NCBI RefSeq assembly: GCF_900182785.1 | Contig: NZ_FXTS01000004.1 | Coordinates: 62,001 to 126,000 of the forward strand | DNA: 64,000 nucleotides | Direction of reading: 5' to 3' | Origin: Oceanospirillum linum | GTDB taxonomy: Bacteria > Pseudomonadota > Gammaproteobacteria > Pseudomonadales > Halomonadaceae | In this document: positions 33,765 through 43,116 of the stretch, piece after piece | Layout: the number at the start of each line of letters is the position of its first letter | Numbering within the stretch: the stretch's first letter is position 1 | Notes under the pieces: model-generated | What the model saw: only the letters and a program-made list of their open reading frames with translations | Databases searched by the model: none | Told to the model about the DNA's origin: nothing | Position numbers and translations under genes: made by a program

Positions 33765-35291
33765 TTACTTAGAATCCGCTTCTGGTCGCATATGCGGGAA
33801 CAGGAGTACATCACGGATCGATGGTGCATTGGTGAACAGCATCACCAAACGGTCAATACCGATACCTTCACCGGCCGTTGGTGGCAGACCATACTCCAGT
33901 GCACGAATATAATCCTGATCATAATACATCGCTTCATCATCACCAGCATCTTTCTCAGCAACCTGCTGTTCAAAACGCTCGGCCTGGTCTTCCGCATCAT
34001 TAAGCTCCGAAAAACCATTAGCAATCTCACGACCACCAACAAAGAACTCAAAACGATCCGTCACAAATTCGTTATGGTCACTACGGCGCGCCAGGGGAGA
34101 AACCTCAGCCGGGTACTCCGTAATGAAGGTCGGCTGCATCAGCTTGTGTTCAGCTACTTCTTCAAAGATCTCGGTGTGCAGCTTACCCAACCCCCAGATC
34201 GGTTTAACGTCGATCTTCAGAGACTCTGCAACCTGCTTGGCAGACTCCAGATCCTGCAGGCTTTCTTCGGTGATCTGAGGGGCATGCTTCAGGATCGCTT
34301 CGATCATGGTCATGCGCTCAAACGGTTTACCGAAGTCGTAGGTATCTTCCTGATACTGAACCACGGTATCACCCAGTACATCCTGAGCGATGGTGCGCAG
34401 CATATCTTCGGTCAGGTCCATCAGGTCCTTATAGTCCGCGTATGCCTGGTAGAACTCCAGCATAGTGAACTCAGGATTGTGACGGGTTGAAAGACCTTCA
34501 TTACGGAAGTTACGGTTGATCTCGAAAACCTTCTCAAAACCACCGACAACCAGACGCTTCAGGTATAACTCTGGTGCGATACGCAGGAACATATCACGAT
34601 CCAGTGCATTGTGATGGGTAATAAACGGACGTGCCGTTGCACCACCCGGAATCACCTGCAGCATCGGAGTTTCTGCTTCCATATAACCACGCTGACTCAG
34701 GTAGTTACGGATACCACTAACCACTTTAGCGCGAATCTCAAACGCCTTGCGGGACTCCTGATTCATAATCAGGTCAACATAACGCTGACGGTAACGCATC
34801 TCCTGATCGGTCAGGCCATGGAATTTATCCGGCAGTGGGCGCAGAGACTTAGTCAGCAGCTCACACTTTTCAATGTAAACATACAGATCGCCTTTACCGG
34901 ATTTATGAACCGGGCCGGATGCACCAACGATGTCACCAAAGTCCCAGCTCTTGATATCCGCACGAACCTCTTCCGGCAGATTCTTCTTATCCACATACAG
35001 CTGAATCTGGCTGCTCATATCCTGAATGACGATAAAAGGCCCACGCATACGCATAATGCGACCGGCAACAGACGCCTTACGGTTCAGCTCTTCAAGCTCA
35101 CCCTTGTCCTTATCCCCCAGCTCAGCCTGTAGTTCAGATGCCAGAGCATCACGGCGAAAGGTATTCGGGAAGGCGTTGCCTTTCTCGCGACGCTCAGCCA
35201 GTTTGGCACGACGCTCTGCGATCAGCTTATTTTCTTCAGCTGCCGCTGCTGCGCTATCTAAGGGAGTGTCTTGCTGCTGTTCTGTAGCCAT
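33765..35291 (-). CDS. lysS: Lysyl-tRNA synthetase, class II
   Basis: LysS charges tRNA-Lys. The 508-residue product has an OB-fold anticodon-binding domain at the N-terminus (GRIMRMRGPFIVIQDMSSQIQLYV). The class II catalytic core carries MEAETPMLQVIPGGATARPFIT, a motif 2 FEINRNFRNEGLSTRHNPEFTMLE and a motif 3 GIGIDRLVMLFTN. Length is normal. It lies downstream of prfB on the same strand, a pairing conserved in many gammaproteobacteria. Confidence 0.97.
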   Translation of the reverse strand: MATEQQQDTPLDSAAAAAEENKLIAERRAKLAERREKGNAFPNTFRRDALASELQAELGDKDKGELEELNRKASVAGRIMRMRGPFIVIQDMSSQIQLYVDKKNLPEEVRADIKSWDFGDIVGASGPVHKSGKGDLYVYIEKCELLTKSLRPLPDKFHGLTDQEMRYRQRYVDLIMNQESRKAFEIRAKVVSGIRNYLSQRGYMEAETPMLQVIPGGATARPFITHHNALDRDMFLRIAPELYLKRLVVGGFEKVFEINRNFRNEGLSTRHNPEFTMLEFYQAYADYKDLMDLTEDMLRTIAQDVLGDTVVQYQEDTYDFGKPFERMTMIEAILKHAPQITEESLQDLESAKQVAESLKIDVKPIWGLGKLHTEIFEEVAEHKLMQPTFITEYPAEVSPLARRSDHNEFVTDRFEFFVGGREIANGFSELNDAEDQAERFEQQVAEKDAGDDEAMYYDQDYIRALEYGLPPTAGEGIGIDRLVMLFTNAPSIRDVLLFPHMRPEADSK

Positions 35292-35383
35292 GGGTCTTTA
35301 TCATCCAAAACATAGGTCAATCGAATTATGCAGCACCGGCAGAGCGGTGCTCTCATCTTTTGCGGCAAAGGCTGTAACCCGTG

Positions 35384-36482
35384 TTACAGTCCCTGCTTCA
35401 GGCTCGCTTCGATAAAGCGATCCAGGTCACCATCAAGAACGGCCTGAGTATTACGGTTTTCAACACCAGTACGCAGATCCTTAATGCGGGAATCATCCAA
35501 TACATAGGAGCGAATCTGGCTGCCCCAGCCAATATCAGACTTGGTATCTTCCAGAGCCTGCTTCTCAGCATTACGCTTCTGCATCTCCAGCTCATACAGT
35601 TTTGCCTTCAGCTGCTTCATCGCACGGTCTTTGTTCGCGTGCTGTGAGCGTTCAGTCTGACAGGACACCACGACATTGGTGGGCTCATGGGTGATACGTA
35701 CGGCTGAATCAGTGGTGTTAACATGCTGGCCACCGGCACCGGAGGAGCGGTAGGTATCGATCCGCAGATCTGCCGGATTGATATCGACTTCAAAACTGTC
35801 ATCAATTTCCGGCGCCACAAACACTGAAGAGAAAGAGGTATGACGGCGGCCACCGGAATCAAACGGTGATTTACGAACCAGGCGATGCACACCGGTTTCC
35901 GTACGTAACCAGCCATAAGCGTATTCACCTTCAAAGCGCACCGTTGCACTCTTAATACCTGCAACTTCTCCGGCAGACACTTCAATCAGCTCAGTCTTAA
36001 AACCATGGGCATCACCCCAACGCAGGAACATACGCAGCATCATATTGGCCCAGTCCTGGGCTTCAGTACCGCCTGAACCGGACTGGATATCCAGATATGC
36101 GTTGCTTTCATCCATCTCACCGGAGAACATTCGGCGAAACTCTAATTTTTCGAGCTGAGCCTTCAGGTCGTCCAGCTCACTCTGAACCTCTTCTGCGGTA
36201 GCTTCATCATCCTCTTCAACCGCCATATCCAGCAAATCACGGGCATCCACAAGCCCTGTATCCAGATTATCGATCGTCTCAACCACCAACTCCAGACCTG
36301 CCCGCTCTTTACCCAAAGCCTGAGCCCGTTCCGGCTCATTCCAGACTTCTGGCTGCTCCAGCTCGCGGTTTACCTCTTCTAAACGGTCTTTCTTCTCAGC
36401 GTAGTCAAAGATACCCCCTAAGAACATCTGTCCGCTCAGACAGGTCCTTAATGAGATTATTGATCGGGTTGATTTCTAACAT
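35384..36482 (-). CDS. prfB: Peptide chain release factor 2 (with programmed +1 frameshift)
   Basis: RF2 ends translation at UAA and UGA. The gene is split over two frames: the ATG at 36482 gives 25 codons (MLEINPINNLIKDL...LRGYL) ending at an in-frame TGA at 36405-36407. A +1 shift then continues DYAEKKDRLEEVN to the stop at 35384. The specificity motif region SPF (KSPFDSGGRRHTS) and the catalytic GGQ (GAGGQHVNTTDSA) are intact. This is a normal, functional, autoregulated gene and not a pseudogene. It is followed by lysS. Confidence 0.97.
36405..36419 (-). promoter_or_regulatory. prfB programmed frameshift site
   Basis: On the minus strand AGGGGG (36414-36419) is an internal ribosome-binding-like site, then TAT CTT and the TGA stop (36405-36407) followed by C. 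This matches the known RF2 site, where low RF2 at the UGA lets ribosomes slip +1 on CUU. Confidence 0.97.
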
Positions 36483-36809
36483 AGTACTTAAAATCCGCAA
36501 ATAGATACGCGCAGTGAAAACAGGGCGCGTTGAAAACTGTGTGTTAAAAAAACAAGGGCGTAATTCTAACGAATCCCCCTCTGACCTACCAGTAATACCC
36601 TCCCCGATACGCGCAGGCACTTGTAAATTGCCAAAATTCACCATTAATTTGCGGCCGATAAAGCGAATAAAACACCCGCACAACACAGAACACCGTTACG
36701 AAGAGTGCAGAAATGATAAGATGCCCTTAAGATGAAGTGATTAGCAGATGCATGTCTGGCTATCTCCATGGCAAAATAAGTCCAACGACTCAGCGGTAGG
36801 AAGAAACAG
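36483..36809. other. Divergent gap between prfB and the FliG-like pair
   Basis: This 327-base stretch holds no convincing gene. On the minus strand TAGAAT (within CGTTAGAATTAC) is a possible prfB -10, with no good -35. An AGGAAG ribosome site for the plus-strand gene lies at its right edge. No other structure was seen. Confidence 0.4.
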
Positions 36810-37652
36810 ATGCAGATCAAGGTGAAACCTGTGTCCGGACACAGATTAGAGATTCAGCTGGCAGAAAGTCAGTTACTCCTCTCGGAACAATTCTGTCAGG
36901 AAATGCGTGACGCCCTGGTGGCCCAGGTTGAACAGTTTGCCCTGCACCCAAAATCGCGCTGGGAGGAAGCTCGTGCTCAGTTCCAAAAACTGCAGCCTGC
37001 TTTAGCCCATCTTGAGCAGTTCAACGACAACGAGCTTGCACTGCTTTTGCGGGAGTTTGACTTCACTCTGCTTTATCGTGTGGCCCAAAATAAACACATG
37101 GACAGCTTGCTGACTAAGCTTGAAAGCGCCCTGGGGCGCAGAGAGATTGACCGTCTGACCCAGAGTGCTGAAAAGCTGCCGCTGAAGCCCCTATGGGAAG
37201 TCAACGAGCGAATTGAGGGGTTAATACGTACGATCGAGCGTATGGCCGATGAGGGTGAGATCCGCCCTCCACGCATGAATATCAAGGATAACGCTGATGA
37301 GGCACCTGCAGCACTTCCTTCAAGTACCGATGCCGCCTTTATCCGCCAGCTCCTGAAAAAACTGGACAGTTTTCCTGAAAAAGCGTTGTTCGCCGTCTTT
37401 AAGCAAGTTCCTCCCCGTCAGCTGGCTAAGCTCTGGTTTATATGTGAAGAGATGTCTGAAACCAACCTGCTGACTAAATTTAATAAGTTAGTGCCTGCGC
37501 CTATGCGGGAAAAACTAAAGCCTGCCAAACCGCAACAGATTACGCCTGCCGATGCACGTAAAACAGCTCAACTGGTCATCGAAGTGGTCAAAGCACTGCA
37601 GAAAAAGAAGACCTCTGCACCCACAAAAACCTCTGGCCCAATCCTTGTTTAA
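36810..37652 (+). CDS. Unknown protein with two FliG C-terminal-like repeats
   Basis: The 280-residue product has no signal peptide or membrane segment. Residues about 71-151 follow the pattern of the FliG C-terminal domain: FNDNELALLLREFD, then a run of helices, then PLKPLWEVNERIEGLIRTIERMADEGEI. This parallels the FliG segments DDRxxQxxLxEVD and PVRLSxVExxQxxI..RRLxExGE. Residues about 172-262 (LLKKLDSFPEKALFAVFKQV... ADARKTAQLVIEVVKALQ) look like a second, more diverged copy. It lies outside any flagellar cluster, with another FliG-like gene next to it. The function is unknown and the similarity is my own reading. Confidence 0.6.
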   Translation: MQIKVKPVSGHRLEIQLAESQLLLSEQFCQEMRDALVAQVEQFALHPKSRWEEARAQFQKLQPALAHLEQFNDNELALLLREFDFTLLYRVAQNKHMDSLLTKLESALGRREIDRLTQSAEKLPLKPLWEVNERIEGLIRTIERMADEGEIRPPRMNIKDNADEAPAALPSSTDAAFIRQLLKKLDSFPEKALFAVFKQVPPRQLAKLWFICEEMSETNLLTKFNKLVPAPMREKLKPAKPQQITPADARKTAQLVIEVVKALQKKKTSAPTKTSGPILV

Positions 37653-37685
37653 TTGAGCTGTACTGGTTTTATCAGGAGTAACCGC

Positions 37686-38159
37686 ATGAGTTTTGAAGTA
37701 TTCACACTGGGTGAACATCGCTATAAAGTCAGTAAAGATTTCTACTCTGTTCAGCTGGAACTGATCCATGCTATAGAACTGATTTCCAAACTGGATGAAC
37801 AACTGGGTCTGAATCCGCCCCAGTCACAGGGTGAGCCGAACTTTATCCACCTTGGCCGAAAACTTCTGTCCACGCTAACCCATATGGATAGCAAAAGTAT
37901 GCAAATGCTGATGCATACTGCCTCACGTGATCAATTAGTGGATATTATGCGTACAGTTAAGGGCAGCAAACTGGAAAACCGCCTGATGACTCATACCACC
38001 AAGCGCAACCGACAGGCAATCCAAACTGACGTACTCTACAACCAGCCCATCAAACCGGTAGAAGCCCTGCGCGCTTATACTGATTTCTTTGCACTGGTGG
38101 AACGCCTGATTGAAGCGGAGCAAATCACTCTGGTTGATCCTGATGGCGAATATTACTGA
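37686..38159 (+). CDS. Stand-alone FliG C-terminal-like domain protein
   Basis: The 157-residue product starts at an ATG nine bases after an AGGAG site, 33 bases downstream of the previous gene. Residues about 66-145 read like the FliG C-terminal domain: MDSKSMQMLMHTASRDQLVDIMRTVKG, MTHTTKRNRQAIQTDV, then PIKPVEALRAYTDFFALVERLIEAEQI. These correspond to FliG's DDRxIQxLLxEVD, NMSxRAAxxLxxD and PVRLSxVExxQ..RRLxE. An N-terminal 60-residue part is different from FliG. No motor genes are near, so a non-flagellar role is likely but undefined. Confidence 0.6.
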   Translation: MSFEVFTLGEHRYKVSKDFYSVQLELIHAIELISKLDEQLGLNPPQSQGEPNFIHLGRKLLSTLTHMDSKSMQMLMHTASRDQLVDIMRTVKGSKLENRLMTHTTKRNRQAIQTDVLYNQPIKPVEALRAYTDFFALVERLIEAEQITLVDPDGEYY

Positions 38160-38183
38160 GTTTAAAGCTGAGGCTAAAAATAA

Positions 38184-38214
38184 CCCCTAATACTGGATAT
38201 CCAATGATTAGGGG
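38184..38214 (+). terminator. Probable terminator of the FliG-like pair
   Basis: A perfect CCCCTAAT/ATTAGGGG stem surrounds an inner palindrome TGGATATCCA. The following tract (TCTCTC) is only weakly T-rich, so it may be a poor terminator. Confidence 0.55.
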
Positions 38215-38282
38215 TCTCTCGGAAATTACCTTTTCCCAGCTACAAACACGTACCTTTTCTTACCGCACGAACACGTAAAGTA

Positions 38283-39704
38283 TCAGCGACGGCTCTTACG
38301 TTCGGTACGTGCTTCTTTTGTCAGATTCAACTGACGATCTTTCGCTTTCTGACGATCATCCTTATCGCTGTTATCGTAAGGGTTGTGGCCTGAACGGAAC
38401 TCAAAACGAATCGGCGTCCCTTTAACCTTTAAAACCTTACGGAAAGTGTTGGTCAGATAACGCTTATAACTTTCAGGGATAGAGTCCGTCTGGCTACCAT
38501 GCACAACAATAATTGGCGGGTTTTTGCCACCCTGGTGCGCATAACGCAACTTGATACGACGACCACGAACAATCGGGGGCTGATGCTCCTTAACCACATC
38601 TTCCAAAATTGTGGTCAGACGATTAGTCTGCCAGTGGCTCATGGCAGATTTAAAGGCGTTATTGATCGACTTATACAGATGTCCAACACCAGTACCGTGC
38701 AATGCTGAGATAAAGTGCACATCAGCATAGTTCACAAAACCAAGACGACGATCTACATCCTCTTTGATTTTGTCTTTTACATCGACGTCCAGACCGTCCC
38801 ACTTATTCACCGCAATGACCAGAGCCCGTCCACTTTGCAGCACAAAGTCCAGCAAATGCAGGTCCTGCTCCACAATCCCGGTACGGGCATCAATGACCAT
38901 TACAGCGACATTACACTCCCGAACAGCTTCCAATGTCTTGATAATAGAAAATTTTTCAGCTATCTCGGTCACATTTTTACGGCGCCGGATACCCGCTGTA
39001 TCAATAAGAGTATATTCCTGCCCATCCCTTTCGAACGGGATAGAGATCGCATCCCGTGTTGTTCCAGGCTGGTCATAAACAACCACCCGTTCCTCACCCA
39101 GAATGCGATTAACCAATGTCGATTTACCTACATTCGGGCGACCAATCACCCCAATGCGCACACCTTTATGTTTAAGCTGATCATGCAGCTCATCCTCTTC
39201 CTCATTTGGCTCGGGGAAGGGTTCAAGAATATGCTGGATCATTGCTGTGACGTTACGACCATGGGCCGCTGCAATTGCAATCGGACTGCGCTCCATTCCC
39301 AGAGCATAGAACTCAGCAACAATTACATCAGGGTCAGCACCATCGGTCTTGTTGACGATCAGCCAGGCGTCCTTACCCTTTTCACGTAAATGCTGCGCGA
39401 TCATCTGGTCTGCAACGGTTAAGCCCGCGCGTCCATCCACCAGAAACAAGACGATATCGGCCTCTTCAATCGCCAGTAAGGACTGACCGGCCATCGCCGA
39501 GTCGATACCATTTTCATCGCCACTGATACCGCCTGTATCAATTACAATATAAGGCTTACCACCGACTTTACCCTCACCATATTTGCGGTCACGGGTCAGG
39601 CCTGCAAAGTCAGCAACCAGTGCATCACGGCTACGGGTCAGACGGTTAAACAGTGTTGATTTGCCCACATTAGGGCGGCCCACCAGGGCAATAACAGGAT
39701 TCAT
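38283..39704 (-). CDS. der: Ribosome-associated GTPase Der (EngA)
   Basis: Der is a double-GTPase needed for 50S subunit maturation. The 473-residue product has two G domains, each with a GRPNVGKST Walker A (near residues 8 and 186) and NKxD motifs (NKTD, NKWD). A C-terminal KH-like domain ends with a lysine- and arginine-rich tail. Its place after bamB in a hisS-yfgM-bamB-der order is conserved in gammaproteobacteria. Confidence 0.96.
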   Translation of the reverse strand: MNPVIALVGRPNVGKSTLFNRLTRSRDALVADFAGLTRDRKYGEGKVGGKPYIVIDTGGISGDENGIDSAMAGQSLLAIEEADIVLFLVDGRAGLTVADQMIAQHLREKGKDAWLIVNKTDGADPDVIVAEFYALGMERSPIAIAAAHGRNVTAMIQHILEPFPEPNEEEDELHDQLKHKGVRIGVIGRPNVGKSTLVNRILGEERVVVYDQPGTTRDAISIPFERDGQEYTLIDTAGIRRRKNVTEIAEKFSIIKTLEAVRECNVAVMVIDARTGIVEQDLHLLDFVLQSGRALVIAVNKWDGLDVDVKDKIKEDVDRRLGFVNYADVHFISALHGTGVGHLYKSINNAFKSAMSHWQTNRLTTILEDVVKEHQPPIVRGRRIKLRYAHQGGKNPPIIVVHGSQTDSIPESYKRYLTNTFRKVLKVKGTPIRFEFRSGHNPYDNSDKDDRQKAKDRQLNLTKEARTERKSRR

Positions 39705-39805
39705 TCAGGTATCTTCAGTTCTTCAACAAGTGTGCCAGGCACACAAAAAATGTCACGCTGCTGCGCTATAAGCCACAGCCAGGGAAGGCCCGAAGCCTCC
39801 CGTTT

Positions 39806-40948
39806 TTACTGGCGTTCAATCGCCATAAGGCGACCGTTAACCGCTACAGCGTATAATGTTTTTTCTGTGGCAACCAGAGGCTGCTCAATACCGCTGGCAT
39901 CGGCCGCAATACGCCCGACTACATGACCTTTTGTCAGGGAGATAAGATGAATATAGCCATCATAATCTCCTACAGCCAGGGTATCCCCCCAGATGACAGG
40001 CGCTGTCAGTCTGCGGCCACTCAGCGCATCCTGATTCCAAAGTACACCACCAGTACGTGCGTCCAGTGCGACAATATTACTGCCTTCATCAACATAGAGA
40101 ACATTACCAAAGCCCTCTACGGCCGGATAAAAGCTTGAGTCTTTCCGCTCCCAGATGCCGCGACCACTGGACGGATCCAGTGCAATCAGACGCCCCTGGT
40201 AGCTGGTCACCACCAACATTCCCTTACTTGTCAGCAGTGGCTGAGCATCAACATCAACCAGGCGTTCAATATCGGTGCGCCCGGTTGGCACTGCCGCCCG
40301 AACATCCCAGGCTAACTGGCCATTGCGATTATCCAGTGCGACAACACGCCCATTTGCGAAACCCGCAAACGTTGCGGAAGGCACAACTAAAGGGGTCGCT
40401 GTACCATGGAGCGTCAGCAGGGGTTCCGAGCTTTCGTAGTTCCAAAGAATACGCCCTGTCAGCTCATCCAAAGCTGAAACCTTGCCACCGGCGGTCTGAA
40501 CAATCAGTTGTCGGCTGGCGTTATTCACCTGCGGCGGTGTCATAATCTGCGTAGTAAGGCGAGTACGCCACAATACCTCACCGCCACTAGCCGAAAGTGC
40601 AATGACCTCACCATTCTGAGTGCCAAAATAAAGCTGCCCCTGATTGTAACTCAGACCAGAGCTGGCCCCCGCATCAAGGTCTGCGGCCCAAAGGAGTGTT
40701 CCTGTCTCAGCCTCCCAGGCCTTAAGGTTACCCTCACGGTCAATCGCATAAATATTTCCACCGGAAACAACAGGTGGCAGCATATAACCCAGCTCACCGG
40801 GCCCCTTCCCCGCAAAGTCTTGCCAGACAATATCCAGCTCAACCTGCTCATCAAAATCAGTCAGATCCTTAGGTGGGTACTGAGGCTCAGGCAAACTGCC
40901 GCAAGCAGTCAGGAGTAAAGCCAGAACCGGTGTCAGCCAGCGCAACAT
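39806..40948 (-). CDS. bamB: Outer-membrane assembly lipoprotein BamB
   Basis: BamB is a lipoprotein of the BAM complex that inserts outer-membrane beta-barrels. The 380-residue product has a lipoprotein signal MLRWLTPVLALLLTAC with the lipobox LLTAC. An eight-bladed PQQ-like beta-propeller follows, with repeated WxxxTGxxLW blade motifs (such as KAWEAETGTLLWAADL and VALDARTGGVLWNQ). It begins one base after the yfgM stop, so translation is coupled. Confidence 0.95.
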   Translation of the reverse strand: MLRWLTPVLALLLTACGSLPEPQYPPKDLTDFDEQVELDIVWQDFAGKGPGELGYMLPPVVSGGNIYAIDREGNLKAWEAETGTLLWAADLDAGASSGLSYNQGQLYFGTQNGEVIALSASGGEVLWRTRLTTQIMTPPQVNNASRQLIVQTAGGKVSALDELTGRILWNYESSEPLLTLHGTATPLVVPSATFAGFANGRVVALDNRNGQLAWDVRAAVPTGRTDIERLVDVDAQPLLTSKGMLVVTSYQGRLIALDPSSGRGIWERKDSSFYPAVEGFGNVLYVDEGSNIVALDARTGGVLWNQDALSGRRLTAPVIWGDTLAVGDYDGYIHLISLTKGHVVGRIAADASGIEQPLVATEKTLYAVAVNGRLMAIERQ

Positions 40949-40949
40949 A

Positions 40950-41594
40950 TCAGGCTCCCAGATCTGCCAGTTTCATATCAATAACCGGGCGTGCAACACC
41001 AGATGCATTGAAAGCAGCTTTAGCTTTCTCATAAGCAATCCGGGCCGCATCTTTGTCATCCATTTCGGTCAGAATATCGCCTTTCAACTCTTCAGCATTA
41101 CCCGTATAAGCCTCTGTTTTCAGCGTGCTCAGAAGATCCAGGGCTTGCTGGTTTTCGCCTTGCTGCCAAAGAACCTGGGCCTGGCGAACACCTGAGATTT
41201 CCTTAATCAGCACACTTTCAGTTTCAGTATTCAGCTTTCTCAATACAGCCGCTGCCGCATCATACTGCTGATCATCAACCAGAATTTTGGCTTCAAAAAG
41301 AGCCGCGTAATCAGCATACAGAGAGCCATCATGTTCTGCCTGCAGAGTGACAGCCAAATGCTTAGCAGTGGCACGCTCCTCATCTGTCATTTCAGGCTTG
41401 TTCATCACATCAATCAACTGTTCATAGGCAGAAGATGCAGCCTCAGCTTTTGACTGCTGATCCGCTTGCCACCACTTCCAGCCACCAACTACTGCAACGG
41501 CCAGAACCAGGCCGGCAATGAGGGATTTTCCATTATCCGCCCACCATCTTTTCATCAATTCAATCTGTTCTTCTTCGGTACGTAATTCAGACAC
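40950..41594 (-). CDS. yfgM: YfgM-family tetratricopeptide membrane protein
   Basis: The 214-residue product has a short cytoplasmic N-terminus (RTEEEQIELMKRWWADNGKS) and one membrane helix at about residues 23-41. A periplasmic TPR-like helical region follows. In Escherichia coli YfgM associates with the Sec translocon and periplasmic chaperone PpiD. It is placed between hisS and bamB, as in Escherichia coli. Confidence 0.93.
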   Translation of the reverse strand: MSELRTEEEQIELMKRWWADNGKSLIAGLVLAVAVVGGWKWWQADQQSKAEAASSAYEQLIDVMNKPEMTDEERATAKHLAVTLQAEHDGSLYADYAALFEAKILVDDQQYDAAAAVLRKLNTETESVLIKEISGVRQAQVLWQQGENQQALDLLSTLKTEAYTGNAEELKGDILTEMDDKDAARIAYEKAKAAFNASGVARPVIDMKLADLGA

Positions 41595-41678
41595 CGGATA
41601 TCTCCTGTGACAATGTCATCCTGAAATCAACTCCAAACCCAACGGGTTCAGACTAGGTCGAAAATTATTAGCAGGGAA

Positions 41679-42956
41679 TTACAGCCCGGCTCCCTGCAAA
41701 AACTCAATCAGACCTGAAAGGCTAACGGTTTCCTGATCCCGGGCTTCGCGCATAAACTTAACAGCCACTTCGCCGTTGGCAACCTCACTCTCACCAAGAA
41801 TCAGTGCAATCACGGCGCCGCTCTTGTCTGCTTTTTTGATTTGACTCTTAAAGCTACCACCACCGCAGTGCATCTGGGTGCGATAGCCCGTTTTTTCCCG
41901 CAGCATTTCACCCAACAGAAGACCGTGAGTTGCCATGCCTTCCCCAACAGCCGCAATAAAGATCTGTGGCTGACTACTGACATGATCCGGGATTACATCC
42001 AGAGTCTGCAACATCAGAATCAGACGCTCGATACCCATGGCGAAACCAACTGCAGGGGTCGCACGACCACCCAGCTGTTCAACCAAACCATCGTAACGCC
42101 CACCTGCACAGACAGTACCCTGCGAGCCCAGTTCCGTTGTTGTCCATTCAAATACGGTTTTACAGTAGTAATCCAGGCCACGAACCAGACGTGGGTTCAG
42201 CTTATATTCAATGCCTGCGGCATTCAGCATGCTACAGAGCTGCTCAAAATGTTCTTTCGATTCCTGATCGATGTAATCATCGAATACAGGCGCACCATTC
42301 AATAACTCCTGGGTATTTGGATCTTTACTATCCAAAATACGCATCGGATTGCTTTCCAGGCGACGCTGACTATCATCATCCAGCTGGTCTTTACGGGCTG
42401 ACAGGAACTCAACCAGCGCAGCCCGGTACTCCGAGCGGGCCTCGGCAGACCCCAGAGAGTTCAGCTCCAGGGTTACTGAGTCATAGATACCCAGCTCTTT
42501 CCACAAGCGGGCACTGAGAATAATCAGTTCAGCATCAATATCGGGGCCTGCCATACCAAAGGTTTCCACACCGACCTGATGAAACTGACGATAACGGCCT
42601 TTTTGCGGACGCTCATGCCTGAACATCGGCCCTTGATACCAAAGACGTTGTATCTGGTTATACAGCAAGCCATGCTCTTCCCCGGCCCGCACACAACTAG
42701 CCGTACCTTCGGGGCGAAGCGTCAGACTGTCGCCATTTCGGTCATCAAAGGTATACATCTCCTTTTCGACAATATCTGTTACTTCACCGATGGAACGTTT
42801 AAACAGAGCCGTTTGCTCAACAATCGGCATACGGATCTCCTGATAGCTATAACGCTTCAGGAGACTCTCGACGGTGGATTCCAGATACTGCCAGATGGCA
42901 CTTTGCTCCGGCAGAATGTCATTCATCCCACGGATAGCCTGAATTTTCTTAGCCAA
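41679..42956 (-). CDS. hisS: Histidyl-tRNA synthetase
   Basis: HisS charges tRNA-His. The 425-residue class II enzyme has IRGMNDILPEQ at the N-terminus, a motif 2 region LWYQGPMFRHERPQKGRYRQFHQVGVE, and the histidine-specific GLDYYCKTVFEW followed by AGGRYDGLVEQLGG. A C-terminal anticodon-binding domain ends the protein. It follows ispG on the same strand. Confidence 0.96.
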   Translation of the reverse strand: MAKKIQAIRGMNDILPEQSAIWQYLESTVESLLKRYSYQEIRMPIVEQTALFKRSIGEVTDIVEKEMYTFDDRNGDSLTLRPEGTASCVRAGEEHGLLYNQIQRLWYQGPMFRHERPQKGRYRQFHQVGVETFGMAGPDIDAELIILSARLWKELGIYDSVTLELNSLGSAEARSEYRAALVEFLSARKDQLDDDSQRRLESNPMRILDSKDPNTQELLNGAPVFDDYIDQESKEHFEQLCSMLNAAGIEYKLNPRLVRGLDYYCKTVFEWTTTELGSQGTVCAGGRYDGLVEQLGGRATPAVGFAMGIERLILMLQTLDVIPDHVSSQPQIFIAAVGEGMATHGLLLGEMLREKTGYRTQMHCGGGSFKSQIKKADKSGAVIALILGESEVANGEVAVKFMREARDQETVSLSGLIEFLQGAGL

Positions 42957-43116
42957 AATCGTTTCCTAAATACTGTCTTTTATCTTTAAAAGGGTCTGAC
43001 AACGTGTTGAATCAGAGACTACGTCATCAGGATATTGGTTTGCTCTCCCAGAGCATTTCTTTAGCTGATGCCAAAAGAGGCTACGTACACAACTTAAACT
43101 CTCATTCAGACAGAAA

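Noticed and set aside
36405..36686. A separate 93-codon gene upstream of prfB
   Set aside because: Its last 25 codons are the true start of prfB before the programmed frameshift; the earlier part is leader.
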